A stretch of DNA of 64,000 bases. Origin: Terriglobia bacterium. GTDB taxonomy: Bacteria > Acidobacteriota > Terriglobia > Terriglobales > Acidobacteriaceae. The DNA lies in NCBI GenBank assembly GCA_020072845.1, contig JAIQGF010000008.1, positions 124,001 to 188,000 on the forward strand, given 5' to 3'. Within the stretch, counting starts at the first letter, position 1. Each line of letters opens with the position of its first letter. Shown piece after piece: positions 1 through 8,534 of this stretch. The notes under the pieces are model-generated. The model saw only the letters and a program-made list of their open reading frames with translations. It was not told the origin of the DNA and did not search any database. A program made the translations under genes and the position numbers.

Positions 1-2747
1 GCTCCACCGTCGCCACCGCCACCGAGATCTACGATTACCTGCGCCTGTTGTTCGCGCGTGTCGGCCGCACCTACTGCATGCAGTGCGGCGCCGAGGTCAA
101 GAAAGATACGGTCGACGAGGTCGCCGGCCGCGTGTTGTCGCTGCCCGAGGGCACGCGCCTGAACGTGCTCTTTCCCTTGCAGCCTCCGGCGGGGCGCGTC
201 ATTGCCCAGGAAGCGAAGTCGCGCGCCCGCAAGAAACCGCTTCCGGCGGCGCAAAAGCTGGACGAGTCGGACCTGCTCAAGGCCACGCTGTTCGAATTGC
301 GCAAGAAGGGCTTCAACCGGCTATTTCAGCGCGGCCAGGTCTTCGAATTCTCCACCCCGGAATCCCTGCTCGACATCAACTTTTCCGAGCCCGTTTTTGT
401 CCTGATGGACCGCATCGTCGTCGCTCCCGACCAGCGCGCTCGCATCGTGGACGCGCTTGAGACCTGCTATCGCGAAGCCGGCGAAGCGATCTTTGAAACG
501 GCGGAAAGCGAGGGACAAGTACCGCAACATCTGCGGTTTGCGAGCCGTTTTGAATGTAAAAGTTGCGGTGTGCGCTACGAGGAGCCCGAGCCCCGCCTGT
601 TCTCCTTCAACAATCCCTACGGCGCCTGTCCCCGCTGCCAGGGCTTCGGCAATACGATTGATTTTGACCTTGACCTGGTGATTCCGGATAAGAGCCTGTC
701 GCTCGGCGAGGGCGCGATTGAACCTTGGACCAAGCCCAAGTATCGCCCACTGTTAAACGATCTCAAGCGCTACGCAAAATCCGCCGGGATTCCTCTCGAC
801 GTGCCCTGGAACCAGCTTTCGCAGGAGCACCAGCAGATCGTGATCGGAGGCGACGGCAAGTTCTGGGGCGTGCGCGGCTTTTTCGCCTACCTGGAGCGCA
901 AGAAATACAAGCTGCACGTCCGCGTCTTCCTCAGCCGTTATCGCGGGTACTCCGTCTGCTCCACCTGTGGCGGCGCCCGCCTGCGCCTGGAAGCGCGGCA
1001 CGTCAAGATTGGCGGCAAGGACATCTGCCAGGTCTGCGCCATGACCGTGGAGCGGGCGGTGCAGTTCTTTTCCAGCCTGGACCTCAGCCCGCAGCAGGCA
1101 GCGGTGGCCGGCAAGATCCTGGAAGAAATCCGCGAGCGCCTGCGCTTCATGTATGACGTCGGCCTTGAGTACCTCACGCTGGACCGACTCTCCTCCACAC
1201 TTTCCGGCGGGGAGGCGCAGCGCATTCAATTAGCTACCTCGCTGGGCTCACGGCTGGTGGGGACCCTGTACGTGCTCGACGAGCCTTCCATCGGCCTGCA
1301 CAGCCGCGACACCACCCGGCTGATCAAAATCCTGCACGACTTGCGCGACCTGGGAAACACCATCCTGGTGGTGGAGCATGATCCCGAGATCATGCGCGCC
1401 GCCGATCGCATTCTCGACCTCGGCCCCGGCGCCGGCGAGAATGGCGGGCGGGTCATCGCCACCGGTACCTATGACGAAATCCGCCGCGCGCCGGCCTCCC
1501 TCACCGGCCGCTATCTCAGCCAGGACCTGCGCATACAAATCCCGCAGCAGCGCCGCAAGCCCGGCATTCAAAAGCTGCAAGTGCTGGGCGCCAGCGCCCA
1601 CAACCTCAAGAACATCGATGTCAGCATTCCTCTGGGAATGATCGTCGCCATCACCGGCGTATCCGGCTCCGGCAAATCCACCCTGGTGCACGATGTCCTG
1701 TACCACGCGCTGGGCTCATCGCTGAAACAGACCAGCGGCGGCGTGCCGCCGCCCGTAAACGGATACGCCGGGCTGCGCGGCGAGCAATTCGTGGACGACG
1801 TCATCCTGGTGGACCAGTCGCCGATCGGCCGCACCCCGCGCTCGAATCCAGTCACGTACATCAAGGCCTTCGACGGCATCCGCGAACTGATGGCTTCCCT
1901 GCCCGAGTCGCAGAAACGCGGCTTCGCCGCCGGACACTTCTCCTTCAACATCCCCGGCGGCCGCTGCGAAACTTGCCAGGGCGACGGCACGGTCACCGTC
2001 GAAATGCAGTTCCTCGCCGACGTCGAATTGATTTGCGAGGAATGCAAGGGCACGCGCTTCAAGCCGGAAGTGCTCGATGTCCGTTATCGCGCCCGCAACA
2101 TCCACGAAATCCTCAACCTCACGGTGCGCGAGGCGCTGCAGTTTTTCCGCGAGGTCCCGAAGATTACCGACAAATTGCGGGTTCTCGATGAAGTGGGGCT
2201 TGGTTATCTACGCCTGGGACAGTCGGCGACCACGCTTTCCGGCGGCGAGGCGCAGCGCATCAAGCTGGCGGCGCATTTGCAGCCGCGCGCCCGCGAGTAC
2301 GTGCGGCAACAGGACCAAGAGGAGCGCCGCCGGCGTCCCCGTGTGCTCTACATCTTCGACGAGCCGACCACCGGACTGCACTTCGACGACGTCAGCAAGC
2401 TGCTGGCCGCCTTCCGCCGCCTGATTGATGCCGGCGGCTCCATCCTGGTCATCGAGCACAATCTCGAGGTCATCAAGGTGGCCGACTGGGTCATCGATCT
2501 CGGTCCCGAGGGCGGCGACCGCGGCGGGCACGTCGTGGCCGCGGGTCCTCCCGAGGCCATCGCGCGCCACGCGAAGTCCTACACCGGAAAATGGCTGGCG
2601 CGCATCTTACCTGCGGCCACGCCATCGCGCGCCACGGCGGCGAGCGCTGCGGACCCCGGGAACGGTAACTCTCGATCTGAATCGCCAGCCCGGGAGCCTG
2701 CGGTCTCGGTTCGCCGGCGCGGCACAGGAACGAATGTCGGCCAATAG
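1..2747 (+). CDS. uvrA: UvrA, excinuclease ABC subunit A (5' end outside window)
   Basis: ATP-dependent damage-recognition subunit of nucleotide excision repair in the cytosol. The open frame runs from base 3 with no start, so the N-terminal Walker A is outside the window. Visible are the first zinc motif (CKSCGVRY ... CPRCQG), the first ABC signature (LSGGEAQRIQLA), Walker B (LDEPSIGLH), the second Walker A (GVSGSGKST), the zinc motif CETCQGDG ... CEECKGTR, a second LSGGEAQRIKLA and a final FDEPTTGLHFDD. A basic insertion (around VRQQDQEERRRRPR, about 2305-2342) precedes the last Walker B. The stop lies inside the next gene, which starts 14 bases upstream of the uvrA end. The family assignment is secure. 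Confidence 0.97.
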   Translation, partial: STVATATEIYDYLRLLFARVGRTYCMQCGAEVKKDTVDEVAGRVLSLPEGTRLNVLFPLQPPAGRVIAQEAKSRARKKPLPAAQKLDESDLLKATLFELRKKGFNRLFQRGQVFEFSTPESLLDINFSEPVFVLMDRIVVAPDQRARIVDALETCYREAGEAIFETAESEGQVPQHLRFASRFECKSCGVRYEEPEPRLFSFNNPYGACPRCQGFGNTIDFDLDLVIPDKSLSLGEGAIEPWTKPKYRPLLNDLKRYAKSAGIPLDVPWNQLSQEHQQIVIGGDGKFWGVRGFFAYLERKKYKLHVRVFLSRYRGYSVCSTCGGARLRLEARHVKIGGKDICQVCAMTVERAVQFFSSLDLSPQQAAVAGKILEEIRERLRFMYDVGLEYLTLDRLSSTLSGGEAQRIQLATSLGSRLVGTLYVLDEPSIGLHSRDTTRLIKILHDLRDLGNTILVVEHDPEIMRAADRILDLGPGAGENGGRVIATGTYDEIRRAPASLTGRYLSQDLRIQIPQQRRKPGIQKLQVLGASAHNLKNIDVSIPLGMIVAITGVSGSGKSTLVHDVLYHALGSSLKQTSGGVPPPVNGYAGLRGEQFVDDVILVDQSPIGRTPRSNPVTYIKAFDGIRELMASLPESQKRGFAAGHFSFNIPGGRCETCQGDGTVTVEMQFLADVELICEECKGTRFKPEVLDVRYRARNIHEILNLTVREALQFFREVPKITDKLRVLDEVGLGYLRLGQSATTLSGGEAQRIKLAAHLQPRAREYVRQQDQEERRRRPRVLYIFDEPTTGLHFDDVSKLLAAFRRLIDAGGSILVIEHNLEVIKVADWVIDLGPEGGDRGGHVVAAGPPEAIARHAKSYTGKWLARILPAATPSRATAASAADPGNGNSRSESPAREPAVSVRRRGTGTNVGQ

Positions 2748-4050
2748 AGGCAAGCTCATCCTGCTGCTCGGTTTGGCCTGCGTGGGCAGTGTCTTCGCGC
2801 AGGAGTCCAAGCCCACCGTGCGCCATCACCGCGTCGCCGAGGATCCCGCGGCCGCCGCCGTGTTCCGGGCCGAAGCGGCGATGGACAAGAACGACTATGC
2901 GGCGGCGGAGTCGGCGCTCAAGCAGGCCGTTGGGCTCGATCCTGAGAATTACCGTGCGTGGTATGACCTCGGCGTCGTTTACAACGCTACTAACCGCACC
3001 GCCGACGCGATCAGCGCTTACCGAAAATCCATCGCGGCGTTTCCCAAGTTGTTCGAGTCCAATTTCAACCTCGGAGTTCTCCTAGGCCGCGCCGGCGATC
3101 CGGAAGCCGTCAAGTACTTGCGCGCCGCCATCGAACTCACTCCAACTGGTAATCGTGACCAGGGCTTGGCCAGCGCCTGGATGACGCTCGGGTATCTGTC
3201 CAAGGGACAGGAACGCGTTGACGCATTTCGCCACGCCGCCGAACTGCAGCCCAAGAACGCTTCTCCTCAAATGCTCGCCACTCCTCACTTACTTGCGGCA
3301 GCAGCAGCCGAGACCATGCACGACCTCGCCACCGCCGAGCAGGAGTACAAGGCCGCCGCCGAGCGGGATCCCAAGTCCGTCGAGGCCGTTGCCGGGCTGG
3401 CCAACATTTACCTGCAAACCAAGCGCCTGCCCGAGGCGGAGTCGGCGCTCCGCAAGTATCTCGCGCTCGATCCGCAGAATGCCAAGGCGCATCTGCAACT
3501 CGGGCGCGTGCTGGCGGCGCAGAAGAAGAACGAAGATGCGCAGTCGGAATTCGAGACCGCCTTGCGCTTCTCGCCCGGCGACGCGGCAGCCAAGCGCGAG
3601 CTGGCCATGCTGTATGTGGACAACAAGCAGTTCGCCAAAGCCGAGCCGCTGTTCCGGGAAGCGCTGCAGAAGGATCCGCGCGACGCCGAACTGCACCACC
3701 GCCTTGCCACCGTGCTGATTGAGCAGCACAAGTTCGAGGAAGCGCAGAACGAATTGCTGCTGGCGGTGAATCTCAAGCCGGACTTCGGCATTGCCTATGG
3801 CGACCTGGCCTTTGCCGCATCGGAGAACAAGAATTACCCGCTCGTGCTGAAGGCGCTGGACGCACGCGCCAGGTACCTCCCGGACATTCCCTTCACCCTG
3901 TTCCTGCGCGCTACCGCCTACGATCATCTGGGAGCGCGTAAAGAGGCGGCTGCCAGCTATCATCAGTTCCTGGCGGCTGCCAACGGACAGTTTCCCGAAC
4001 AGGAATGGCAGGCGCGGCACCGGCTGATTGCCATCGAGCCCAAGAAATAG
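2734..4050 (+). CDS. exported TPR-repeat protein
   Basis: A 438-residue protein with a cleavable signal peptide (basic MSANRGK, hydrophobic LILLLGLACVGSVFA) followed by tandem tetratricopeptide repeats over almost the whole length. The ATG at 2734 is chosen because a GGAA-type ribosome site sits just upstream and the signal peptide begins there; a longer open frame upstream is only the shadow of uvrA. It overlaps uvrA by 14 bases, so translation may be coupled. It is followed after 2 bases by another exported protein, so it probably heads a three-gene operon. TPRs suggest a protein-protein scaffold in the periplasm; the partner is unknown. Confidence 0.85.
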   Translation: MSANRGKLILLLGLACVGSVFAQESKPTVRHHRVAEDPAAAAVFRAEAAMDKNDYAAAESALKQAVGLDPENYRAWYDLGVVYNATNRTADAISAYRKSIAAFPKLFESNFNLGVLLGRAGDPEAVKYLRAAIELTPTGNRDQGLASAWMTLGYLSKGQERVDAFRHAAELQPKNASPQMLATPHLLAAAAAETMHDLATAEQEYKAAAERDPKSVEAVAGLANIYLQTKRLPEAESALRKYLALDPQNAKAHLQLGRVLAAQKKNEDAQSEFETALRFSPGDAAAKRELAMLYVDNKQFAKAEPLFREALQKDPRDAELHHRLATVLIEQHKFEEAQNELLLAVNLKPDFGIAYGDLAFAASENKNYPLVLKALDARARYLPDIPFTLFLRATAYDHLGARKEAAASYHQFLAAANGQFPEQEWQARHRLIAIEPKK

Positions 4051-4052
4051 CG

Positions 4053-4481
4053 ATGAAGAAGCTCTGGATCATCGTCGTTGTGCTGCTCTCGGCTTTGGCG
4101 TGGGCCTCCGACAAGCAGGAGTCCATTGAATCGCTGAAGGCGCGCGCCGGCCTGGCTCAACCCAAGGACCAGGTCGAGCTATTCACCCGTATTGCCGAGC
4201 GGCAGCTCGATTCCCTCGATCAGGCTTATAACGGCGGTACCGTGCGCGAGGCACAGGCGGCGCTGGCCGACGTTGTCACCTACGGGGTCAAAGCCGCAAA
4301 AGTCTCCAGCGAAACCGGCAAGCGGATGAAGCAAACCGAAATCGCCATGCGCAAAATCACCGGCCGCCTGGAAGCGATTCGCAAAACCGTCGAGGTGGAC
4401 GACCGGCCGCCGCTGGCCGACGCCGTTCAAAGACTCGAGACGGCGCGCAGCGAACTCCTCAACCGCATGTTCCGGAAGTGA
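4053..4481 (+). CDS. small exported helical protein
   Basis: 142 residues: a signal peptide (MKKLWIIVVVLLSALAWA), then a mainly alpha-helical, charged domain with no motif I recognise. The start at 4053 lies 2 bases after the TPR gene stop and gives a perfect signal peptide; the upstream in-frame extension lacks one. The spacing of acidic/Arg helices (ERQLDSLDQAYN, later RLETARSELLNRMF) resembles the downstream gene product, suggesting distant paralogs. Second gene of an apparent operon of three exported proteins. Function unknown. Confidence 0.75.
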   Translation: MKKLWIIVVVLLSALAWASDKQESIESLKARAGLAQPKDQVELFTRIAERQLDSLDQAYNGGTVREAQAALADVVTYGVKAAKVSSETGKRMKQTEIAMRKITGRLEAIRKTVEVDDRPPLADAVQRLETARSELLNRMFRK

Positions 4482-4484
4482 GCC

Positions 4485-5033
4485 ATGCGACTACGAAACG
4501 CGATTCTCGCCCTGCTTTTTTGTTCGGCGATCCCGCTGGCGGCCCAGCTTGGAGGCCGCGAGCCGCTCAATGAAAAGGAAATTGACCAGCTGCGCGAGGT
4601 GGCCCAGGAGCCGGACAAGCGCCTCAAGCTGATGGTCGAATTCGCGCGCGCCCGCCTGGCCGCCATCGACCGGCTTCGCAGCGAGGCGCGTCTTGCCGCC
4701 GGTCGCGGACCCCAGGTCCATGACCTGCTGGAAGACTTCACCAAGCTGGTGGACGAGATGGGCGACAATATTGACGACTACGTTGACCGCAAGTACGACC
4801 TGCGCAAGGCGCTGAAGACGGTCATCGACGGCGACACCGAGTTCCAGGCCCAGCTGCGGACGCTCAAGGAACAAGGGCCCGGCGCGGGCGCCAAGGCGGG
4901 CAGCGAGACCGGCGACTACACTTTCGCCCTGCAGAACGCGATCGAGGCGGTCAATTTGAGCCTGGATGATTCGCGCAAGCTCTTGCAGGAACAGGAAATC
5001 GCGTTCAAAGAGGAAAAGAAAAAGAAGAAATAG
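4485..5033 (+). CDS. exported helical protein with Lys-rich tail
   Basis: 182 residues with a signal peptide (MRLRNAILALLFCSAIPLAA) followed by an alpha-helical domain rich in Leu, Glu, Asp and Arg, ending in a run of six lysines. It starts 3 bases after the previous stop (TGA gcc ATG), so it is in the same operon as the TPR protein and the small helical protein. No enzymatic motif is visible. The three genes may form an envelope complex in which the TPR protein is the scaffold; that is inference. Confidence 0.75.
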   Translation: MRLRNAILALLFCSAIPLAAQLGGREPLNEKEIDQLREVAQEPDKRLKLMVEFARARLAAIDRLRSEARLAAGRGPQVHDLLEDFTKLVDEMGDNIDDYVDRKYDLRKALKTVIDGDTEFQAQLRTLKEQGPGAGAKAGSETGDYTFALQNAIEAVNLSLDDSRKLLQEQEIAFKEEKKKKK

Positions 5034-5036
5034 TAA

Positions 5037-5111
5037 CGAGTACTGAGTACCTAGTACCGAACAAAACAGTCCGTGATTTCGAAGTACGGGTCTAGGTACT
5101 CAGTACTCAGT
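5037..5111. repeat. iterated-word hairpin element (word GTACTCA)
   Basis: The left arm (5037-5054, with TACTGAGTACCTAG) is complementary to the right arm (5093-5111, CTAGGTACTCAGTA), separated by about 38 bases. Each arm repeats the word GTACTCA/TGAGTAC. It lies between the end of the exported-protein operon and the SprT-like gene, where it could act as a terminator-like structure. The same architecture recurs elsewhere in the window. Confidence 0.75.
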
Positions 5112-5129
5112 GCTCAGTACTCTGATCCC

Positions 5130-5816
5130 ATGCATCCACGGCTCTTATCCATTCTGCAACGCGCCTATCGCGACCTGCGCCCGCGCGCGCCCATGCCCGA
5201 GTTCCGCGCCGAATTCTTTCCCTTCGCCAACATCAACAACACCATTCGCCTGCGCCAGGGAGTGGTGAAAGTGCGCGTCTCTGACCTGCTGGAAGGCGCG
5301 CCCGACGAAGTGCTCTACGCCATCGCGCACATCCTCATCGCCAAGCTCTACCGCAAACCGATTGATTCCGCGCTGGCGCGCCGTTACCGGCAGCACTGCG
5401 GGCGGCGCGACCTCAGCGCCAAGGCCCACCTGGTGCGGCAGGTGCGCGGGCGCAAGCGCATCGCCAGTGCCCGCGGGCGCGTTTACGACCTGGAAGCCAT
5501 CTTCGAGGAACTCAACACGCGCTTCTTCTTCGGGCTGCTCGCTCGCCCGCAAATGACCTGGAGCCGCGATCGCGCCCGCAACGCCCTCGGCCATTACGAC
5601 CCGGCGCACAACGCCATCGTCGTCAGCCGCGTCTTCGACCGCCCCCAGGTTCCCCGCTACGCCGTCGAGTACATCGTCTACCACGAAATGCTTCACCTCC
5701 GGCACCCGGTCCGGCTGCGCGGCAGCCGCCGTTGCGTCCATCCGCCCCAATTCCAGGCGGACGAAAAGCTCTTCCCCCAGCTTGAGGAGGCGAAGCGTTT
5801 TCTGAAAACCTTGTGA
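5130..5816 (+). CDS. SprT-like zinc metalloprotein
   Basis: 228 residues from the ATG at 5130 (MHPRLLSILQRAYRDLRP). The longer open frame starting at 5073 only translates an intergenic repeat. The C-terminal half carries HExxH in YHEMLHLRHPVR with a further His downstream (CVHPPQF), the arrangement of SprT/YgjP-like zinc peptidase-fold proteins. No signal peptide, so cytosolic. Monocistronic, following a hairpin repeat. The substrate is not predictable; related SprT-like proteins act on proteins bound to DNA, but that should not be transferred here without evidence. Confidence 0.7.
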   Translation: MHPRLLSILQRAYRDLRPRAPMPEFRAEFFPFANINNTIRLRQGVVKVRVSDLLEGAPDEVLYAIAHILIAKLYRKPIDSALARRYRQHCGRRDLSAKAHLVRQVRGRKRIASARGRVYDLEAIFEELNTRFFFGLLARPQMTWSRDRARNALGHYDPAHNAIVVSRVFDRPQVPRYAVEYIVYHEMLHLRHPVRLRGSRRCVHPPQFQADEKLFPQLEEAKRFLKTL

Positions 5817-5892
5817 GTCGCTCTCCGGTCGCGACCGGAGACGAATTCTGACTTCTTACGTCCCGGAATTCCCGCTCAGGCCGCGGTTTTCC

Positions 5893-5912
5893 CCTGTGAC
5901 TGGTGTCACAGG
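5893..5912. promoter_or_regulatory. CRP/FNR-family-like palindrome
   Basis: A perfect 8-bp inverted repeat, CCTGTGACTGGTGTCACAGG, containing TGTGA-N6-TCACA, the consensus architecture of CRP-family operators. It is about 100 bases upstream of the iron-uptake operon and about 60 bases upstream of the Fur-like box. It could alternatively be a hairpin ending the sprT-like transcript, but no T-run follows. Confidence 0.45.
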
Positions 5913-5951
5913 CAACTGTGAGCGTTCGCGTTGACCCGGGTGCGGTGCAGG

Positions 5952-5990
5952 ATTATCATTTTCATAGTTGAAAATGAATTTCAATTTCAT
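5952..5990. promoter_or_regulatory. Fur-box-like operator of the iron operon
   Basis: An AT-rich island in otherwise GC-rich DNA holding overlapping Fur-like half sites. The best is TGAAAATGAATTTCA (5969-5983), a 7-1-7 inverted repeat close to TGATAATnATTATCA, with ATTATCATTTTCAT just upstream. It ends about 24 bases before the FTR1 start. The position and the downstream iron genes support iron-responsive repression. Confidence 0.6.
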
Positions 5991-6013
5991 CTTCGCCGGG
6001 ATGGCCTTTTACC

Positions 6014-7264
6014 ATGCTTGAAGCCCTCATCGTTACCCTGCGCGAGGGGGTCGAGGCCGCGCTCATCGTCGGCATCACCCTCGCCTATATCGCCAAGATC
6101 GGCCGCCCCGACCTGCGCAAGGCCGTCTACGCCGCCCTGGGCGCCGCCTTCGTCGCCAGCATCGCGGTTGCCGTCGTGCTCTCGCGCCTCAGCTTCAACC
6201 AGGATGTCTTCGAAGGCTGGGTCATGCTGGTGGCGGCGGTCTTTGTCGTCACCATGATCATCTTCATGATGCGCACCGGCCGCAGGCTCAAGGGCGATAT
6301 CGAAGGCAAGGTCGGCGGCCTGGCGGCCAAAAGCTCCCGCCTCGGCCTGTTCGCGTTCGTCTTCCTCATGGTGCTGCGCGAAGGCGTGGAAACCGTCCTC
6401 ATCCTTTCCGCCGTCAACCTCAACAGCACCGAGTTGATGAGCTTCCTGGGGACGCTGCTGGGAGTCGCGCTGGCGGTCGTATTCGGCGTGACTTTCGTCA
6501 AGGGCAGCGTGCGCGTCAACCTGCAGAAATTCTTCCGCGTCACCACCGTCATTCTCTTTTTCGTCGCCTTCCAGCTCACGATTTCGGGATTGCACGAGCT
6601 CTCGGAAAACGGCGTGCTTCCCTCCAGCAAGCGTGAGATGTCGGTGATCGGCCCCATCGTGCGCAACGATTTCTTCTTCTTCGTTACCATCCTGGCTCTG
6701 GCCGGCATGATGGTGCTGTTCGAGTATCGCCGCCGCCAGACTCCGGTCGCCGCCACCGCTTCCGGCGCCGAGCGCCGCAAGGCGGAATGGACGGCCAAGC
6801 GCGAGCGCCGGTGGGCCGTGGCTGTCTACGCCAGTTCGTTCTTGTTCATCATGCTGATCACGGCGCAGTTCATCTACGCCAAGAGCGCCAGCGCGCTGTC
6901 GCCGGCGACCGAGGTCACGATCACCCAGGGTCAAGTGCGAATCCCCGTGGCCCAGGTCAACGACGGCGAGCTGCACCGCTATGTCGCCAAAATCGGCGGG
7001 AAAGAGATCCGCTTCTGGCTGATGCGCAAGCCCGACAACAGCATCGGCACCGTGCTCGATGCCTGCGAGATCTGCGGCGACGTCGGTTTCTACAAGAGCG
7101 GCAACACCATCATCTGCAAGAACTGCGCCGCTCCCATCAATCCGCAATCGGTCGGCCAGGCGGGCGGCTGCAATCCCATCCCGCTCAAGGCCACCGCCAC
7201 GGCCGACGCGGTCGTGATCGCCGAGGCGGACCTGGCCGCCAGCGCCCGGTATTTCAAGCACTGA
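6014..7264 (+). CDS. FTR1-family iron permease fused to DUF2318
   Basis: 416 residues. The N-terminal part is an FTR1/EfeU-type membrane permease with several hydrophobic segments and both REGxE iron-ligand motifs (REGVE at residues 10-14 and 122-126). After a last membrane segment near residue 280, the C-terminal domain resembles DUF2318, with paired CxxC motifs at 351/354 and 368/371 and a further Cys at 386. In many bacteria these are separate proteins of the P19/FetMP-type iron system; here they are one polypeptide. It is first in a tight operon with two ABC permeases and an ATPase, downstream of a Fur-like box. Likely role: iron import across the inner membrane, with the cysteine domain possibly handling electrons or metal. 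Confidence 0.88.
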   Translation: MLEALIVTLREGVEAALIVGITLAYIAKIGRPDLRKAVYAALGAAFVASIAVAVVLSRLSFNQDVFEGWVMLVAAVFVVTMIIFMMRTGRRLKGDIEGKVGGLAAKSSRLGLFAFVFLMVLREGVETVLILSAVNLNSTELMSFLGTLLGVALAVVFGVTFVKGSVRVNLQKFFRVTTVILFFVAFQLTISGLHELSENGVLPSSKREMSVIGPIVRNDFFFFVTILALAGMMVLFEYRRRQTPVAATASGAERRKAEWTAKRERRWAVAVYASSFLFIMLITAQFIYAKSASALSPATEVTITQGQVRIPVAQVNDGELHRYVAKIGGKEIRFWLMRKPDNSIGTVLDACEICGDVGFYKSGNTIICKNCAAPINPQSVGQAGGCNPIPLKATATADAVVIAEADLAASARYFKH

Positions 7265-7268
7265 CGCC

Positions 7269-8534
7269 ATGTTTGCCCGCATGCTCTATCAATCGTTCTG
7301 TCGCCAGCGGCGGCGCAAGCTGCTCGCCGGGATCGCCATCACGCTGGGCGTCTCGGTGGCGACCGCGATGATTGCCGTCGCCACCGACATCGGCGACAAG
7401 ATCAACCGCGAGCTGCGCACCTACGGCGCCAACCTCGTGCTCACGCCCGACGAAGACACGCTGAACGTGGAGATCGGCGGCGTCAACCTCAAGCCCGCCA
7501 GCGACGGCGCTTACTTGAACGAATCGGACCTGCTGAGGATCAACGGAATGTTCTGGCAGCACAACGTCGTGGGATTCTCCCCCATGCTGGACGTGCCGGT
7601 TACCATCCACAACGGATCGGCTGCGCAACCAGTGCAGCTTCTCGGAACTTATTTCGCCAAGCGGCTGCCCTTCGGCAAGGAAGGATTCACCACCGGCGTG
7701 CGCACCACGCATCCATGGTGGAAAGTGAGCGGCGCCTGGCCGGATGACGAATCCAGCGATGTTCTGCTCGGCGAGCGCCTGGCGCAGCAACTCGGCCGCA
7801 AACCCGGAGATGAAGTTCAGGTCGCTGGCCGCAACCTCCGCGTGGTGGGCATTCTTTCTTCCGACGGCGCGGAAGATAACCAGATCGTTGTCCCGCTGGC
7901 GCTGGCGCAGCAGATTCTCGGACGTCCCGGCGCGGTCCGGCGCGTGCTTGTCAGCGCCATGACCAAGCCCGAGGATGCGCTCGCCCGTCGCGATCCCAAG
8001 ACCATGTCGCCGGAGCTGTACGATCGCTGGTTCTGCTCGCCCTACGCCAACTCCATCGCCCATGACCTGCAGCAGACCATTCCGCACTCGCGCGCCGAGC
8101 AGATCCGCCAGGTCGCGCAGAATGAAGGCACGGTGCTGGAGCGCATCAAGGGCCTGATGCTGCTGGTGACTTTCGCCGCTCTGCTCGCCTCCGCCCTCGC
8201 GGTCTCGGCCGCCATGGCAACCGCCATCTTCGAGCGCCGCGGCGAGGTCGGGCTGATGAAAGCCCTGGGCGCGGGCAACGCCGCGGTCGCCACCCTGTTC
8301 TTCGCCGAAGCGGCGCTGCTGGCCCTGATCGGCGGCACTGCCGGATTCGCTTTCGGCAACCTCATGGCGCGGCAGATCGGGCGCTGGGTTTTTGATTCCA
8401 GCATCGCCATCCAGCCGGTGCTCTTCCCGGTCGTGATTGCCTTGGCCATTGTCGTGACCTTTGCCGGCAGCGCGGCTTCCATCCGCAAGGCAATGAAGTT
8501 CGAGCCGATCATGGTGCTGCGAGGCGACGCATGA
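7269..8534 (+). CDS. ABC transporter permease, FtsX/MacB type (iron operon)
   Basis: 421 residues. An N-terminal membrane anchor (after MFARMLYQSFCRQRRRK), a large periplasmic domain, then three C-terminal membrane segments typical of FtsX-type permeases, with the cytosolic signature ERRGEVGLMKALGAGNAAV. It starts 4 bases after the FTR1-DUF2318 gene and its stop overlaps the next gene by 4 bases. By analogy with FTR1-DUF2318-ABC clusters (for example the Campylobacter p19 locus), it probably works with the neighbouring permease and ATPase in iron delivery, not antibiotic efflux. Confidence 0.85.
   Translation: MFARMLYQSFCRQRRRKLLAGIAITLGVSVATAMIAVATDIGDKINRELRTYGANLVLTPDEDTLNVEIGGVNLKPASDGAYLNESDLLRINGMFWQHNVVGFSPMLDVPVTIHNGSAAQPVQLLGTYFAKRLPFGKEGFTTGVRTTHPWWKVSGAWPDDESSDVLLGERLAQQLGRKPGDEVQVAGRNLRVVGILSSDGAEDNQIVVPLALAQQILGRPGAVRRVLVSAMTKPEDALARRDPKTMSPELYDRWFCSPYANSIAHDLQQTIPHSRAEQIRQVAQNEGTVLERIKGLMLLVTFAALLASALAVSAAMATAIFERRGEVGLMKALGAGNAAVATLFFAEAALLALIGGTAGFAFGNLMARQIGRWVFDSSIAIQPVLFPVVIALAIVVTFAGSAASIRKAMKFEPIMVLRGDA

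Noticed and set aside
5987-7282. Long open frame on the minus strand opposite the FTR1 gene
   Set aside because: A high-GC shadow of the FTR1-DUF2318 gene: His/Asp/Gly-rich with no domain, no ribosome site and no independent context.
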